A stretch of 64,000 nt of DNA from CAYJLW01 sp964370965 (GTDB lineage: Bacteria; Actinomycetota; Acidimicrobiia; UBA2766): contig CAYJLW010000015.1 in the NCBI GenBank assembly GCA_964370965.1, forward strand, positions 1 to 64,000. The letters run 5' to 3'. A model generated the notes under the pieces. That model was given only the letters and a program-made list of their open reading frames with translations, was not told the DNA's origin and searched no databases. The first letter of the stretch is position 1, and every line of letters begins with the position of its first letter. The translations under genes were made by a program, and so were the position numbers. Positions 45,135-54,800 of the stretch are shown here, piece by piece.

Positions 45135-47975
45135 AGGCGATTCGGACCGTTCGTTCCCCTGCTCGAGGAGCACGGCAGCGGTGCCGCTCCCGGGTCGGTG
45201 GCGGCCGCTGTGCGGGCCGCAGTCGGCAGAGGCGTCCTGGTGGTGGACGACCTCCACTGGGCCGACGCCGGGTCCCTCGAGGTCGTCGCCCACCTGGCCG
45301 GGTTCATCCCGCTGCTGGTGGCGGTGCGCAAGGCGGACCCGGGCGCCGCGGCGGCTCTCGCCGCGATGCAGGACGCCGGTTTCGAGGTCGTGGAGTTGGG
45401 CGGCCTCGACGACACGAACGCCGGCGAGTTGGCCCGCTCGCTGCGTCCGGACATCGACGAGGACCGCATGGGGGTCGTCGTGCGAGGGGCGCGGGGCAAC
45501 CCGCTCTTCGTCGAGGAGCTCGCCCGGGCGCGAGGCGTGCCGGTGGAGTTCAGAGCGGCCCTGCGCGGTCGCATCGATGCTCTCCCCGGTCCCGCCCTGA
45601 CGGACCTCGCCCGCATCGCGCTCACCGGTCGCCCGATCCGTCCGGGCGAGCTGGGCGACCTCCCCGACGAGATCTTCACTGAGGGACTCGTCACGACAGA
45701 AGGCGACACGATCTGGCTCCGTCACGCCCTGGTCGGAGAGATCGTGCTGGAGGCCCTGGCGCCGGAGGATAGGGCGCTGTTGCATGCCGAGCTCGCCGCC
45801 GCCCTGACAGAGGACAGCGAGATTGCCCAGCATCTGGCGGCGGCAGGGCGCACCGAGGAGGCCCGCAGGCTTGCCCTGCACGCCGCGGCGGCGGCGGCGA
45901 AGCCCGGCGAGGCGGCCTCCCTCCTCGGGCTCGCGGCCCTGTGCGCGCACGGTCCGGAGTCCGACGAGCTCCGCCTGCGGGCCGCGGATGCGCTGCTGGA
46001 CGCCGGGGACTTCCTCGGCGTGATCGAGGTGATCGACCTGGTGAGGGGCCTCACCGCCGAGGTCAGGGCGCGCTCGGCTCTCGTGCGCGCCGACGCGCTG
46101 TGGGAGTCCGGCCGGGGCGACGAAGCCCAGACGGTTGTCGATGCAGCGCTCGCGGAAGTGGCCGGGTCGAGGACGCCCGTCGAGGTCCGCCTCCGTGTGG
46201 AAGCGGCGCGCCTGGCCGGCCTGGCCGGTTCGGACATAGCGGGCGCAAGGAAGCTGGCCGAGGAGACCCTGGCGCTGGCCCGTGAGATCGGGGCTGAAGA
46301 GTCGGCGGCGCTCGCGGAGGCTGGGCAAGCCCTGTGGCGCGACGGCTGCCGCCGGGCCAAGGACCTCCTCCTGCGCGCCCGTGAACTGGCCGGAGCGGAG
46401 GGAGATGCCCGCACCGAGACCTACGCCTTGGAGGGGCTGGCGGCCTCGGCCCTGATGTTCGGGAACCTCGACGAGGCCGAGGCGGCGTACTCCGCCGGCC
46501 TCGACATCTGCAGGCGTCTCGGTCTGGAGGGCCGCGCCCGTCTCTTCACGATCCAACGCTTGTGGCTGGACCTGTTCCGCGGCAACTACGCCCGCGTCCT
46601 GGAGTCAGGTGCCGCGCTCCGGGACGAAGCCCCGCTGGTGCGCAAGGCGGACACCGGCCTGATGACCTACGGCACCGCTCTCGTCGACGTCGGCCGGGAA
46701 CAGGAGGCGATCGAGATCGCCAGAGCGGCCCGGGCGACGGCTGGGGACGACTTCGCCCGGGAGCGTGCCAGCGCCGTCATGGCCGAGGGCGAGTACTGGG
46801 GGGGGCGGCCGGCCCGGGCGGTGGAGATTCTGCAGGAGGCGTTTCCCGACGGCATCGGGCGCAAGCAGCCCGCGTTCATGGCCGTGCCCGTCTGGGCGTG
46901 GTCCCTCTTCGAGCTCGGCCTCGACCCGGCGGCGATACCGGACGCGTCCGATCGAACCCGCCTGCTCCCCCCGGTGGCCAGGGAGGTCGAGGCGGCCGCC
47001 CTGCTCGCCGGCGGCGAGGCGGCGGCGGCCGCGGATCTGCTCGACGCGGCGGCGGTGCCGTATGCGGGGCGGCTGCTGCGCTCCGAGCTGCGCATCCGCT
47101 GGCGCCAAGGGGAGGCCCTGCGCCTCGCCGGCAACCTGCCCACGGCGAGGGGCGTCCTGGCAGATACCGTAGGCCGGGCACGCCGTGCTGGCATGGAGGC
47201 GCTGGTTGCCCGGGCGTCGCGCTCGCTGCGCCGCGCCGGCGGCGAGGCGCGCACCAACGGTGTCCGTACCGGCATAGCGCTCACGGGGCGCGAAGGCACA
47301 GTCGTCGAGCTTGTGGGCGCCGGGCTTTCGAACGAGGAAATCGCCCGCCGTCTCGGCGTGGCACCTTCCACTGTTGCCCGCCACCTGGGCAGGGCGCGCG
47401 AGAAGCTCGGTGTCCGGAGCCGCACGGCCACGGCCGTGGCCGTCGGTGACCTCCCGACCACGCCGCTCGTGGTGCTCAGCGGCGCTCCCGGCGAGTACGC
47501 GGCGCGCTGCGGGGAACTGGCGGCGGGCGGCTGGATCCGAGTGGAGGGTTGGGAGGTGTCCCCGGAGGACCCCACCGGGGCGGGAGTCCTGCGGACGGGG
47601 CTTGTGTACGGGTCCGCCGACGCTTCCGGGGTGGTGCTCGCCGGCCTGCGGGGGGAGGCGGTGGTCGCCCTCGTGGCGGGCAACAGCGGTGTGGGACAAG
47701 CCCTCGTGGAGGACCTCGGACGCATCGGGGCGGTGGAACACGTGGAGGGAGACCCGCCCCGAGGCGCCGTCGTGAGGGTGGAGATCGGCTCCGAGGAGCA
47801 TCGTCTTCTGCGTCTCCTCGCCGAAGGGCATTCCACGAAGGAGGCGGGCCGGATCCTGCACATGGCGCCCCGTACCGTCCGCCACCGCCTTGCCCGGCTG
47901 CGGGCGCGCCTCGGTGTCTCGTCCAACATGGAGGCCATCCGGGTCGCAGCCGCCGGCCGGCGCTCGGACGTGTAG
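44955..47975 (+). CDS. LuxR-type ATPase regulator with two HTH domains (second cassette)
   Basis: This 1006-aa protein starts at GTG. The first ~60 residues are identical to the regulator at 27233, including Walker A GEAGIGKTT; Walker B is VLVVDDLHWAD. The remainder is clearly diverged. HTH 1 begins at ~776 (LTGREGTVVELVGAGLSNEE, LGVAPSTVARHL), a receiver-like segment follows, and HTH 2 begins at ~944 (HRLLRLLAEGHSTKEAGRIL, APRTVRHRLARL). The architecture matches its paralogue. A copy of the giant promoter region begins 5 nt after its stop, then the toxin-antitoxin pair intervenes before giant 3. Confidence 0.85.
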   Translation: MTGCVGRAAELEWIGDALMECEPVLVVGEAGIGKTTLCLQAAAATGRPVVAVAGFRSLTWRRFGPFVPLLEEHGSGAAPGSVAAAVRAAVGRGVLVVDDLHWADAGSLEVVAHLAGFIPLLVAVRKADPGAAAALAAMQDAGFEVVELGGLDDTNAGELARSLRPDIDEDRMGVVVRGARGNPLFVEELARARGVPVEFRAALRGRIDALPGPALTDLARIALTGRPIRPGELGDLPDEIFTEGLVTTEGDTIWLRHALVGEIVLEALAPEDRALLHAELAAALTEDSEIAQHLAAAGRTEEARRLALHAAAAAAKPGEAASLLGLAALCAHGPESDELRLRAADALLDAGDFLGVIEVIDLVRGLTAEVRARSALVRADALWESGRGDEAQTVVDAALAEVAGSRTPVEVRLRVEAARLAGLAGSDIAGARKLAEETLALAREIGAEESAALAEAGQALWRDGCRRAKDLLLRARELAGAEGDARTETYALEGLAASALMFGNLDEAEAAYSAGLDICRRLGLEGRARLFTIQRLWLDLFRGNYARVLESGAALRDEAPLVRKADTGLMTYGTALVDVGREQEAIEIARAARATAGDDFARERASAVMAEGEYWGGRPARAVEILQEAFPDGIGRKQPAFMAVPVWAWSLFELGLDPAAIPDASDRTRLLPPVAREVEAAALLAGGEAAAAADLLDAAAVPYAGRLLRSELRIRWRQGEALRLAGNLPTARGVLADTVGRARRAGMEALVARASRSLRRAGGEARTNGVRTGIALTGREGTVVELVGAGLSNEEIARRLGVAPSTVARHLGRAREKLGVRSRTATAVAVGDLPTTPLVVLSGAPGEYAARCGELAAGGWIRVEGWEVSPEDPTGAGVLRTGLVYGSADASGVVLAGLRGEAVVALVAGNSGVGQALVEDLGRIGAVEHVEGDPPRGAVVRVEIGSEEHRLLRLLAEGHSTKEAGRILHMAPRTVRHRLARLRARLGVSSNMEAIRVAAAGRRSDV

Positions 47976-47979
47976 TCCC

Positions 47980-48015
47980 AACTTTGCCGCGTCCGCGATT
48001 GAAGCGGCGTGTCCG
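47980..48015 (+). repeat. 36-bp direct repeat, left copy
   Basis: Identical to 48778-48813. It includes GTCCGCGATTGAAGCG and so the -35 TTGAAG (47999-48004), but the following -10 region reads CTACCGG instead of TACGTT. The two copies flank the DUF433/DUF5615 pair. Confidence 0.85.
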
Positions 48016-48056
48016 CCTCGGCTACCGGTTGACGGGAGCGCGGGTGCGCCGCGTCG

Positions 48057-48425
48057 TCAGTGGATGGGCAGCTCGCGGATGGCAAGCCGTGTCGGGCTCA
48101 ACGAGACGATCACGCCACGAGCAAGATCTTCGATGATCGTCGGGAGGTTGGCGATGAGGAGTTGGGCGTGGCTGTCAGGCGTGAGCTCCGCGACGTGACG
48201 CAGATGCACGACCGACGGGCTGGTCGTTCGGCGCCAGGCCAACAGAGCTCCGAAGTCGCTGTCGGCTGTCACGACGACATAGCCGTCGGCGACGGCGTGG
48301 TCGAAGATCTCCGGGTCACTCGCTGCCAGCAGTCCCAGGTCTGCGACGTGCGCCGCTTCGTAGCCGGCCTCGGCGAGGGCGGTCGCCAGCCGAGGGGACA
48401 AGTTCGCGTCGAGCAGCAGCTTCAC
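48057..48425 (-). CDS. DUF5615 PIN-like toxin
   Basis: This 122-aa protein begins MKLLLDANLSPRLATALAEAG, the typical start of DUF5615 PIN-like proteins, with acidic residues at D6, D37 region and VVTADSDFGAL (TxDxDF motif) that correspond to a PIN-type metal site. The family is predicted to act as a toxin RNase. Its start overlaps the end of the upstream DUF433 gene by 4 bp (ATGA type), which implies translational coupling. The pair is inserted antisense between the second regulator and giant 3. Confidence 0.85.
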   Translation of the reverse strand: MKLLLDANLSPRLATALAEAGYEAAHVADLGLLAASDPEIFDHAVADGYVVVTADSDFGALLAWRRTTSPSVVHLRHVAELTPDSHAQLLIANLPTIIEDLARGVIVSLSPTRLAIRELPIH

Positions 48426-48652
48426 GCCGGCCGAGCTACGGGCACCTCGCGCTCGCTGACGACCGAGGCTGCGTACTCGAGCGCAGCGAGCACGTCAGCA
48501 CGCTCGACGTACGGGTAGTCGTCGAGGAGCTCATCGATTGTCCGGCCGGCTGCGAGCTGGCCGAGAACCATGCTGACCGTGACGCGCAGGCCGCGAATGC
48601 AGGGCACTCCGCCCATCTTCTCGGGATCGACGGTGATGCGCTCAAGAACCAT
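48422..48652 (-). CDS. DUF433 antitoxin
   Basis: This 76-aa protein carries the DUF433 signature (ITVDPEKMGGVPCIRGLRVT, then VLGQLAAG, IDELLDDYPYVERADVLAAL). DUF433 proteins are winged-HTH-like antitoxins commonly paired with DUF5615. The ATG at 48652 is chosen over an upstream in-frame ATG because the family begins here and TACGAT lies 6 nt upstream (leaderless). A 65-bp fragment of a second copy is at 43986-44050, so this module was once present at two positions in the array. Confidence 0.85.
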   Translation of the reverse strand: MVLERITVDPEKMGGVPCIRGLRVTVSMVLGQLAAGRTIDELLDDYPYVERADVLAALEYAASVVSEREVPVARPA

Positions 48653-48658
48653 GGAGCA

Positions 48659-48664
48659 ATCGTA
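48659..48664 (-). promoter_or_regulatory. -10 box of a probable leaderless promoter for the DUF433/DUF5615 operon
   Basis: TACGAT on the minus strand, 6 nt before the ATG at 48652. Confidence 0.4.
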
Positions 48665-48777
48665 GGCGCACACGCCCTGGCGCTCGGGTCCGCGGCAGCG
48701 TCGCCCGGCCGGCATACCGCCACGCGGCGAGTGGGCCCGGGGCTCGTGATGACTGCCAGCGGGCTCGGGGGGACGCG

Positions 48778-48813
48778 AACTTTGCCGCGTCCGCGATTGA
48801 AGCGGCGTGTCCG
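48778..48813 (+). repeat. 36-bp direct repeat, right copy
   Basis: Identical to 47980-48015. This copy is followed by an intact -10 and drives giant 3. Confidence 0.85.
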
Positions 48814-48825
48814 GCTCCTTACGTT
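48797..48825 (+). promoter_or_regulatory. Promoter of giant 3
   Basis: TTGAAG (48797-48802), a 17-bp spacer and TACGTT (48820-48825), the same as the giant 2 promoter. The leader to the TTG start is about 60 nt and contains the conserved GGCTGGTAGGAG ribosome-binding site. Confidence 0.65.
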
Positions 48826-48890
48826 TTGAACGGGTGCCGGTTCGCGCGCTGCTGCGTCGGGTCGCCGGTCACGGCTGGTAGGAGCAGGTC

Positions 48891-51800
48891 TTGGGAGCTG
48901 GAGTGTCACACAAGAGTTGGGTTTCACGCGTGGCTGGGCCGGGCCGGGCCGTCGTGGCTGTCGCCGTGGTCGCCGCTCTCTTCGGCGGGGTGACGCCCGC
49001 GGCGGGCGCGGGCGAGTGGGACACCCGTGACGTCACGGCCACCGCAGGGGTGCAGGACTCCTATCCCTACAAGACCGCCGACCCGTCCGGGACCGACCCG
49101 CTCGGGTTCCCGTACCGATCCAGCGCCTCCTACGTCGCCGCCTATCTGGCCGACAGCGGCGTCCCGCTGCAGGCCGAGATGCCGGGCGCCGACGGCCCCG
49201 GTGCCGTGCGCTTCGCGCAGTGGCCCGGTTACAACACGGGGCCGGACTCCTGGGTGACGTCCACGTGGCGCCTCGGCTTCCACGTCAAGGACGACACCGC
49301 CGCCCGGGTGGGCGACGTCTTCGTGGGCCCCGACGGCGACTGGATGGGCGTCGTCTACGCGACGGGCGACGGCTGGGTGACGGTCGCCGGCTACGGCATC
49401 CGCGGCGACGACTTCGCCGTGGAGAAGGTCCGGGTGCAGGCGGGGGACTGCGCCTGCGTGCTCGACTACCTGAACACGCCGCTGGACGCGTCCCAGGGCG
49501 GCGTCGGCGGCGAGGACGAGACGGTCTACGACCAGATCCGGCGGACGTGGGCCGGGGAGGCAGAGGAGGTGAGCCCGCCCGCCGTATCGGAACGGCCGAT
49601 GACCGGGCGGGTGAGCCTCGACGGCCAGGCCTTCGAGCTCGAGGGGATTCCCTCCGGTGCCTGGTCGATGTCCGGAGTGGCCGACCCGCCGGTCACGTTC
49701 CCGGAGGGGGGCGCGTTCGACACCAGGGTCATGTACCCGGTCGAGGGGGCCGCGCACGGGCTGCGCTACGTGCTCCACAACCGCCGGTTCCCCACCGACG
49801 TGAGCGGGATGCCGGGCGAGGGCGAGGGCTGGCCGACCCCGACCGATCTCACCATGAGCTCCAACCTGGACCGCATGGCCTGGGTGACGTCCAAGGCGAT
49901 GACGGCGTCCGACGAGTGCCCGGACGGCAGCCAGCTCTACCAGATGAGGTACGACGGCAAGATCCTGCACACGTCGTCGATCCTCGACCCGACACTCGCC
50001 CAGGTGTGGACGCTCAAAGTGCTGGGCGCGATCGGCGCCTACGTGGAACCGGATCCGCTGCCGACGGGGCCCTACGCCACGTCTGGCCTGTGCAAGGCGG
50101 GCGGTCACCTCGTCCACACCCAGGACCTTTACGTGTCGGACCTGCGCACGGCCACGACCCGGATCGCCACGCCGCCCCAGCTCAACTCCGATTCCCGGGC
50201 GGGCCAGGAGTCCCACGTCAACTCCGTGGCGCGGGTCTCCGACAACGGCGTCGCCGAGGTGTGGGCGGACGTGCGCGCCTCCTACGGGTATCCGGACGAG
50301 AGCCCGCACGGGTACCTCCCTCCGGTTCCCCTGCGGGAGCGGGCGCTGCAGGCGGTCAACCTGGCCATGGGCGCGCTGCCGGGGGAGGTGACGACCTGGG
50401 TCGTCGAAGGGAACCCGATCGCCTACGCGATGGACCACTACCCCTCGCTCGTGGAGTCGCTGCACGAGATCTCGGTGAAGTGGACGGGGGCCGGGTGGTC
50501 AGGCATCGCCGCCTCCGTCTACGGCCGCGGCGTCTGCGAGATGGTCGAGTGGATCTCCTACGCCTGCTCGGGGCCCGCTCCCTTCGAAGGGCTCCAGAAC
50601 GACGGCCCCATGCGCAAGGTGGTGGGCACCTACGAGGTCGCCGACCCGGCCCACTCCTGGAACGAGGTGGCCGAGACCTACGACGGCACCAGTGGCAGCA
50701 GCGACGACCCCCGCCCCGTCCTCATCGCACCTGCCACGGGCGACGTGTACCGGGGCGAGGAGGCGCCCGGGTGGTACTTGCCCTGGTTCACACCCGGGGC
50801 CGACATCACCCCCACCGGGCGCTGGTGGTACGCCACGAGCGAGGGGGCGATGGGCGACACCTGGGGGCCAGGCGTCTGCCTGAAGGCCCCGAACGGCCCC
50901 GGGCTGAGATGCGACGCCATGTACGCCTCCTCGACCGGGGAGACCGATCCGGCCGGTCCCAACGACCACGGCGAGTACGTCACCCTGGTGCGGGGCGAGG
51001 GCGACGCGAGCGACGGCCGCTACGCCGCCCTCTGGCGTCCGGGCGGCACGGCGCTCGAGATGGAGACGTCGGTGCTGCTGCCCGAGGTCGACGACGGCGG
51101 CGGCGAGCCCTGGCGGGCCGTGGGTCTCCTCGGCCTCAGCGCCAAGACCCCCGAGGGACGCCGCACGCTCGTGAGCTACGCGCGGGGCGGCGTCACCCTC
51201 GACGGCCCCCGCCGCTACGCGATCGTGGAGATCCCCGATGTCGCCGAGATCACGGTCCCGCACCCGGAGGTGACCGGCGGCAACGGTGCCACCCGGGGCC
51301 AGGGCGTCGTGTCCGGGGGTGGCCGCTGGGAGGTCGGCACCAGGGTGCGCAACGAGCACGGCGGCGAGCTGGTCGGGTCGCGCCAGGGGCTCGTCGGGGT
51401 GGCCGTGAAGCGGGACACGGCCGACTCCGCTCCCACGGGGGCCGCCTTCTACGAGTTCTCCTCGCCGTCGCGGCGTTGGCGGGTGGTGGGCCGCAAGTGG
51501 GACGACCTCCGGGTCGACACGGCGCCCCAGGGCTACCGCCTCGAACGCCCCGGGAGCACGGGCCTGCTCAGCGGCCCTTGCGACGTGTATTCGGTGGCGA
51601 ACACCGGCGGCAAGCAGCCGTTCCTCGTCGAGCCCGACGTCGACCGGCGCGGTACCCACTGCACGTGGCGCTTCACGGAGGGCTCCCCGAGCGGCCACGG
51701 GGGCGGCGACGCCGAGTTCGCCCTTACGGTCACGCGGGCCAACGGGGGCCCGGTCGTGCTCGACGTGCCCCGCACGGGGGTGCCCCTCGGCCCGAGCAAC

Positions 51801-54800
51801 CAGCTCCTCGTCGATGCGGCGGGCTACGACAAGCCGCTGGCCGCGGTGGGGCGGCGCCTCGAGCGGGCGGCGAAGAACCTGGCGGCGGGCCTCGTGGACG
51901 ACCTCGCCGACGACGTCGCCGACATCCAGGTCCAACACGAGGTCGACCAGATGCTCACCACGCTGGACCCGTGGGTGGACCACCAGCTCCAGCAGCTCAA
52001 GGACACCGCCGTCGCCTGGATCGACAAGCTTCCGGCCTGGCTGGAGGACCACGTCTTCGACCCGTTGAAGGAGATGGCGAACAACTTCACCAACCGCTGG
52101 AGCTTGAACTTCGACTGGGTCCAGGACGGGGTCGAGGACCTCCTGGCGGCACCCCTGGCCAGTCTGGACCAGTTCTGCGAGGAGGTCGGCGCGGCCGGGG
52201 CCGGTTTCGCCGCCGCTCTCGAACAGGCGGTCGATGCCATGAACCTCGACGAGTACGGCATCGACCCGGCCGCGGGCCTGGCGGCGCTCACGGCCAAGGT
52301 GGCGGAGATGTGCTCCACCCTGAAGGACAGGGCGCACGCCCACATCGAGAACGCGCTCGGCGCGTACGTGATGGCGCCCCTGCAGAGCCTGAAGGTGCTC
52401 ATCGTGAGCACCGCGCTGCAGATCCGTCAGTGGCTCAGGGCCAAGATCGACGAGGCGGCGGCTGCGGTGTACGGGGCGCTGGCCGACCTCCGGGCCCTCG
52501 TCATCGGATTCGACCTCGGGAGCCTGAAGGACCTGCCGCCCGACCTGGGCACCTGCCCGGGGCCACAGGACCCGGGGTACGACCCCAACTGCCGCATCGA
52601 CCTCGTGCGAGACTGGGCCCGCCAGGCGCTCAAGGCCGCCCGCGACTGGATGCTGGACCTCGTGTACGAGCCCGACCCGAACTACGACTACCACAATCCC
52701 ACGAACTGCGGGCCGGGCAACAGGCGCCTCCTCACCATGATCCACTGCTCCGTGGGCCAGGCCCGCGACGCCTGGATGGAGGGCTTCGCCGAGCAGCTCC
52801 AGCCGATCGACGACGCCATCTCGAACCTCGCCGTCGGCATCTCCGCGGTGACCAAGAACGACGAGTACGACGAGCTCTTCCACTGCGCCGCCGCCTTGGT
52901 GGTCCCGCTCGTGCCGCCTCTCAACGGCGGGATGGATTGGGCCGAGTCCGTGGTCTCCCAGACCGGCCTCGCCGGCGTGTTGGGGGCCACCCTCGGGGTC
53001 GTGCTCTCGAAGGGTTGGGTGGCCTGGGCGGCGGGTGCCCTGCTGCCCTGGGCCTTGCACCATGTCGAGGGGGAGCCTGACCTGCGCCCGAACATCCTCG
53101 AGTGCCTCTCGCCCACCCCCGGTGGCTGGTGGCCCGACGACGCCGACTGGCTCCCCCTCGGCCCCTGGGAGCCCGAAGAGGTGGAGCGTTTCCTCTACGC
53201 CGGTCTCGACCTCGTGACCAACGCCCTCGCCGACCGCCTCTCGCGCATCAGCGTCGACAGCGGCGACGTGAACGCCGTCGGCCGGGCGGTGATCCAGCTC
53301 CTCTTCAACTTGGGCAAGAAGACCGTGCTCCTCGACGGCGAGGAGATCCCCGGCGCCTACTTCGACGCCCTGAACAAGGCGATCGAGGAGGGCGGCGACG
53401 TCAACTGGGAGCAGGTCTGGGGCTTCCTCACCGACGGCGTCGACGGCTTCACCGGCGCGGGCCTCTCGGACTGGGAGAGCATCCAGGTGGGCATGCGCTG
53501 CGCCGAGGGCACCTACAGCCCCGAGTGGACGTACAGCCGGCTTCCTCTCGCCGTCAAGGCGGCGTTCGCCTCCCTGGAAGCGTTCCTGGACGGCTGCGCG
53601 CGCGGCGGCTACGCCGACGGCACGCTGAAGCTCTTCCTCGAGGACACGTCGGGCTTCCTCGGCCGGCCGCTGGTGGAGCGCTTCACCTACCTCTGGGACA
53701 ATCCGAAGGGGTTCGGAGAGCGGATCCACGCCCTCTTCGACACCTGGGAGAAGCGCCTCGTGGCCGTCGCCGCCGAGCTCCTGCCCGAGGGGCTCCGCCA
53801 GTTGGCGGGCTGGATTCGCACTGAGGGGACCAACCACGAGGGCTACATCGAGGAGACCCTCCGGACCCAGATCGACGGTCTGCTGGACCTGCTCGTCGGA
53901 GAGGCCGAGGGCATGCCCGGCGTGGAACAGGCCGTGAACGCCGAGGCGGAACGGGTCATCGCCACCCTGGAGCGGCTCGCGAACGAGATCGAGAGCCAGG
54001 GGGCGGCCCCCTGGCTGCACGAGGTCGCCGAGCTCCTGGCGTGGGCGAACGCCCGGCTCCGGGAGGCCCTTGTCGGGGTGAACACCGTCGTGACTGTGAT
54101 CCGCAACTGGGTGGGTGGCCTTGGGCTGCCGGGGGACTGGGAGGCCGCCATCTTCGCCCTCCTCGACGGCATCTCCGGCGCCGTCGACGAGGCCGCTCAG
54201 TGGGTGCTCGAGCACGGACTCGAACCAATGGAGGCGCTCCTCGACGGCATCATCCAGCAGGCGGCCGCCTCCGTGGCCAGTGCTGTGCGGGCGCAGGAGG
54301 CCACGGTCGCCGACTTGCGCGACAGCCTGATCGCGAAGTTCCGTGACTGGCTGGTCGAATGGGCGGGGGACGTGTCCGCGGGGTGTCGGGAGGGGCGTTG
54401 GACGCCGGGGATGCGGGGCGGCCTCTGCGACATGGTGACGGATCCGGTGGACAACGTCTTCGATCGCGGCGTCGACTGGATAGCGTCGGCCATAGAGGCG
54501 CTCGCCGACCTCATGGAGACCCGAGTGGGGACGGCCGAGCGGACGTTCCGGGCGTTCCTCGACGACGTCAACTGCGAGCTCGTCGTCTACGTCTACGACC
54601 TCCAGACCCGCACCGAGGACACCTGCGCCCGCGTCAACGCCGGCCTGCCCCCCTTTGAGGTGAAGGCCCCGTCGGGCACGCTGCTCAACGCCCTCAGCGC
54701 CAAGGGCGAGGAGATCCAGCGCTGGATCCTCGACTCCCTCGCCGGGGCGTCGCGCACGATCCGCGGCTTCGACATGCAATCCGAGGAGCTCTGGGCGGGC

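Noticed and set aside
47980..48813. The 36-bp repeats as attachment sites of an integrating element
   Set aside because: There is no integrase, recombinase, transposase or tRNA gene nearby, and the repeat is explained by the giant promoter sequence.
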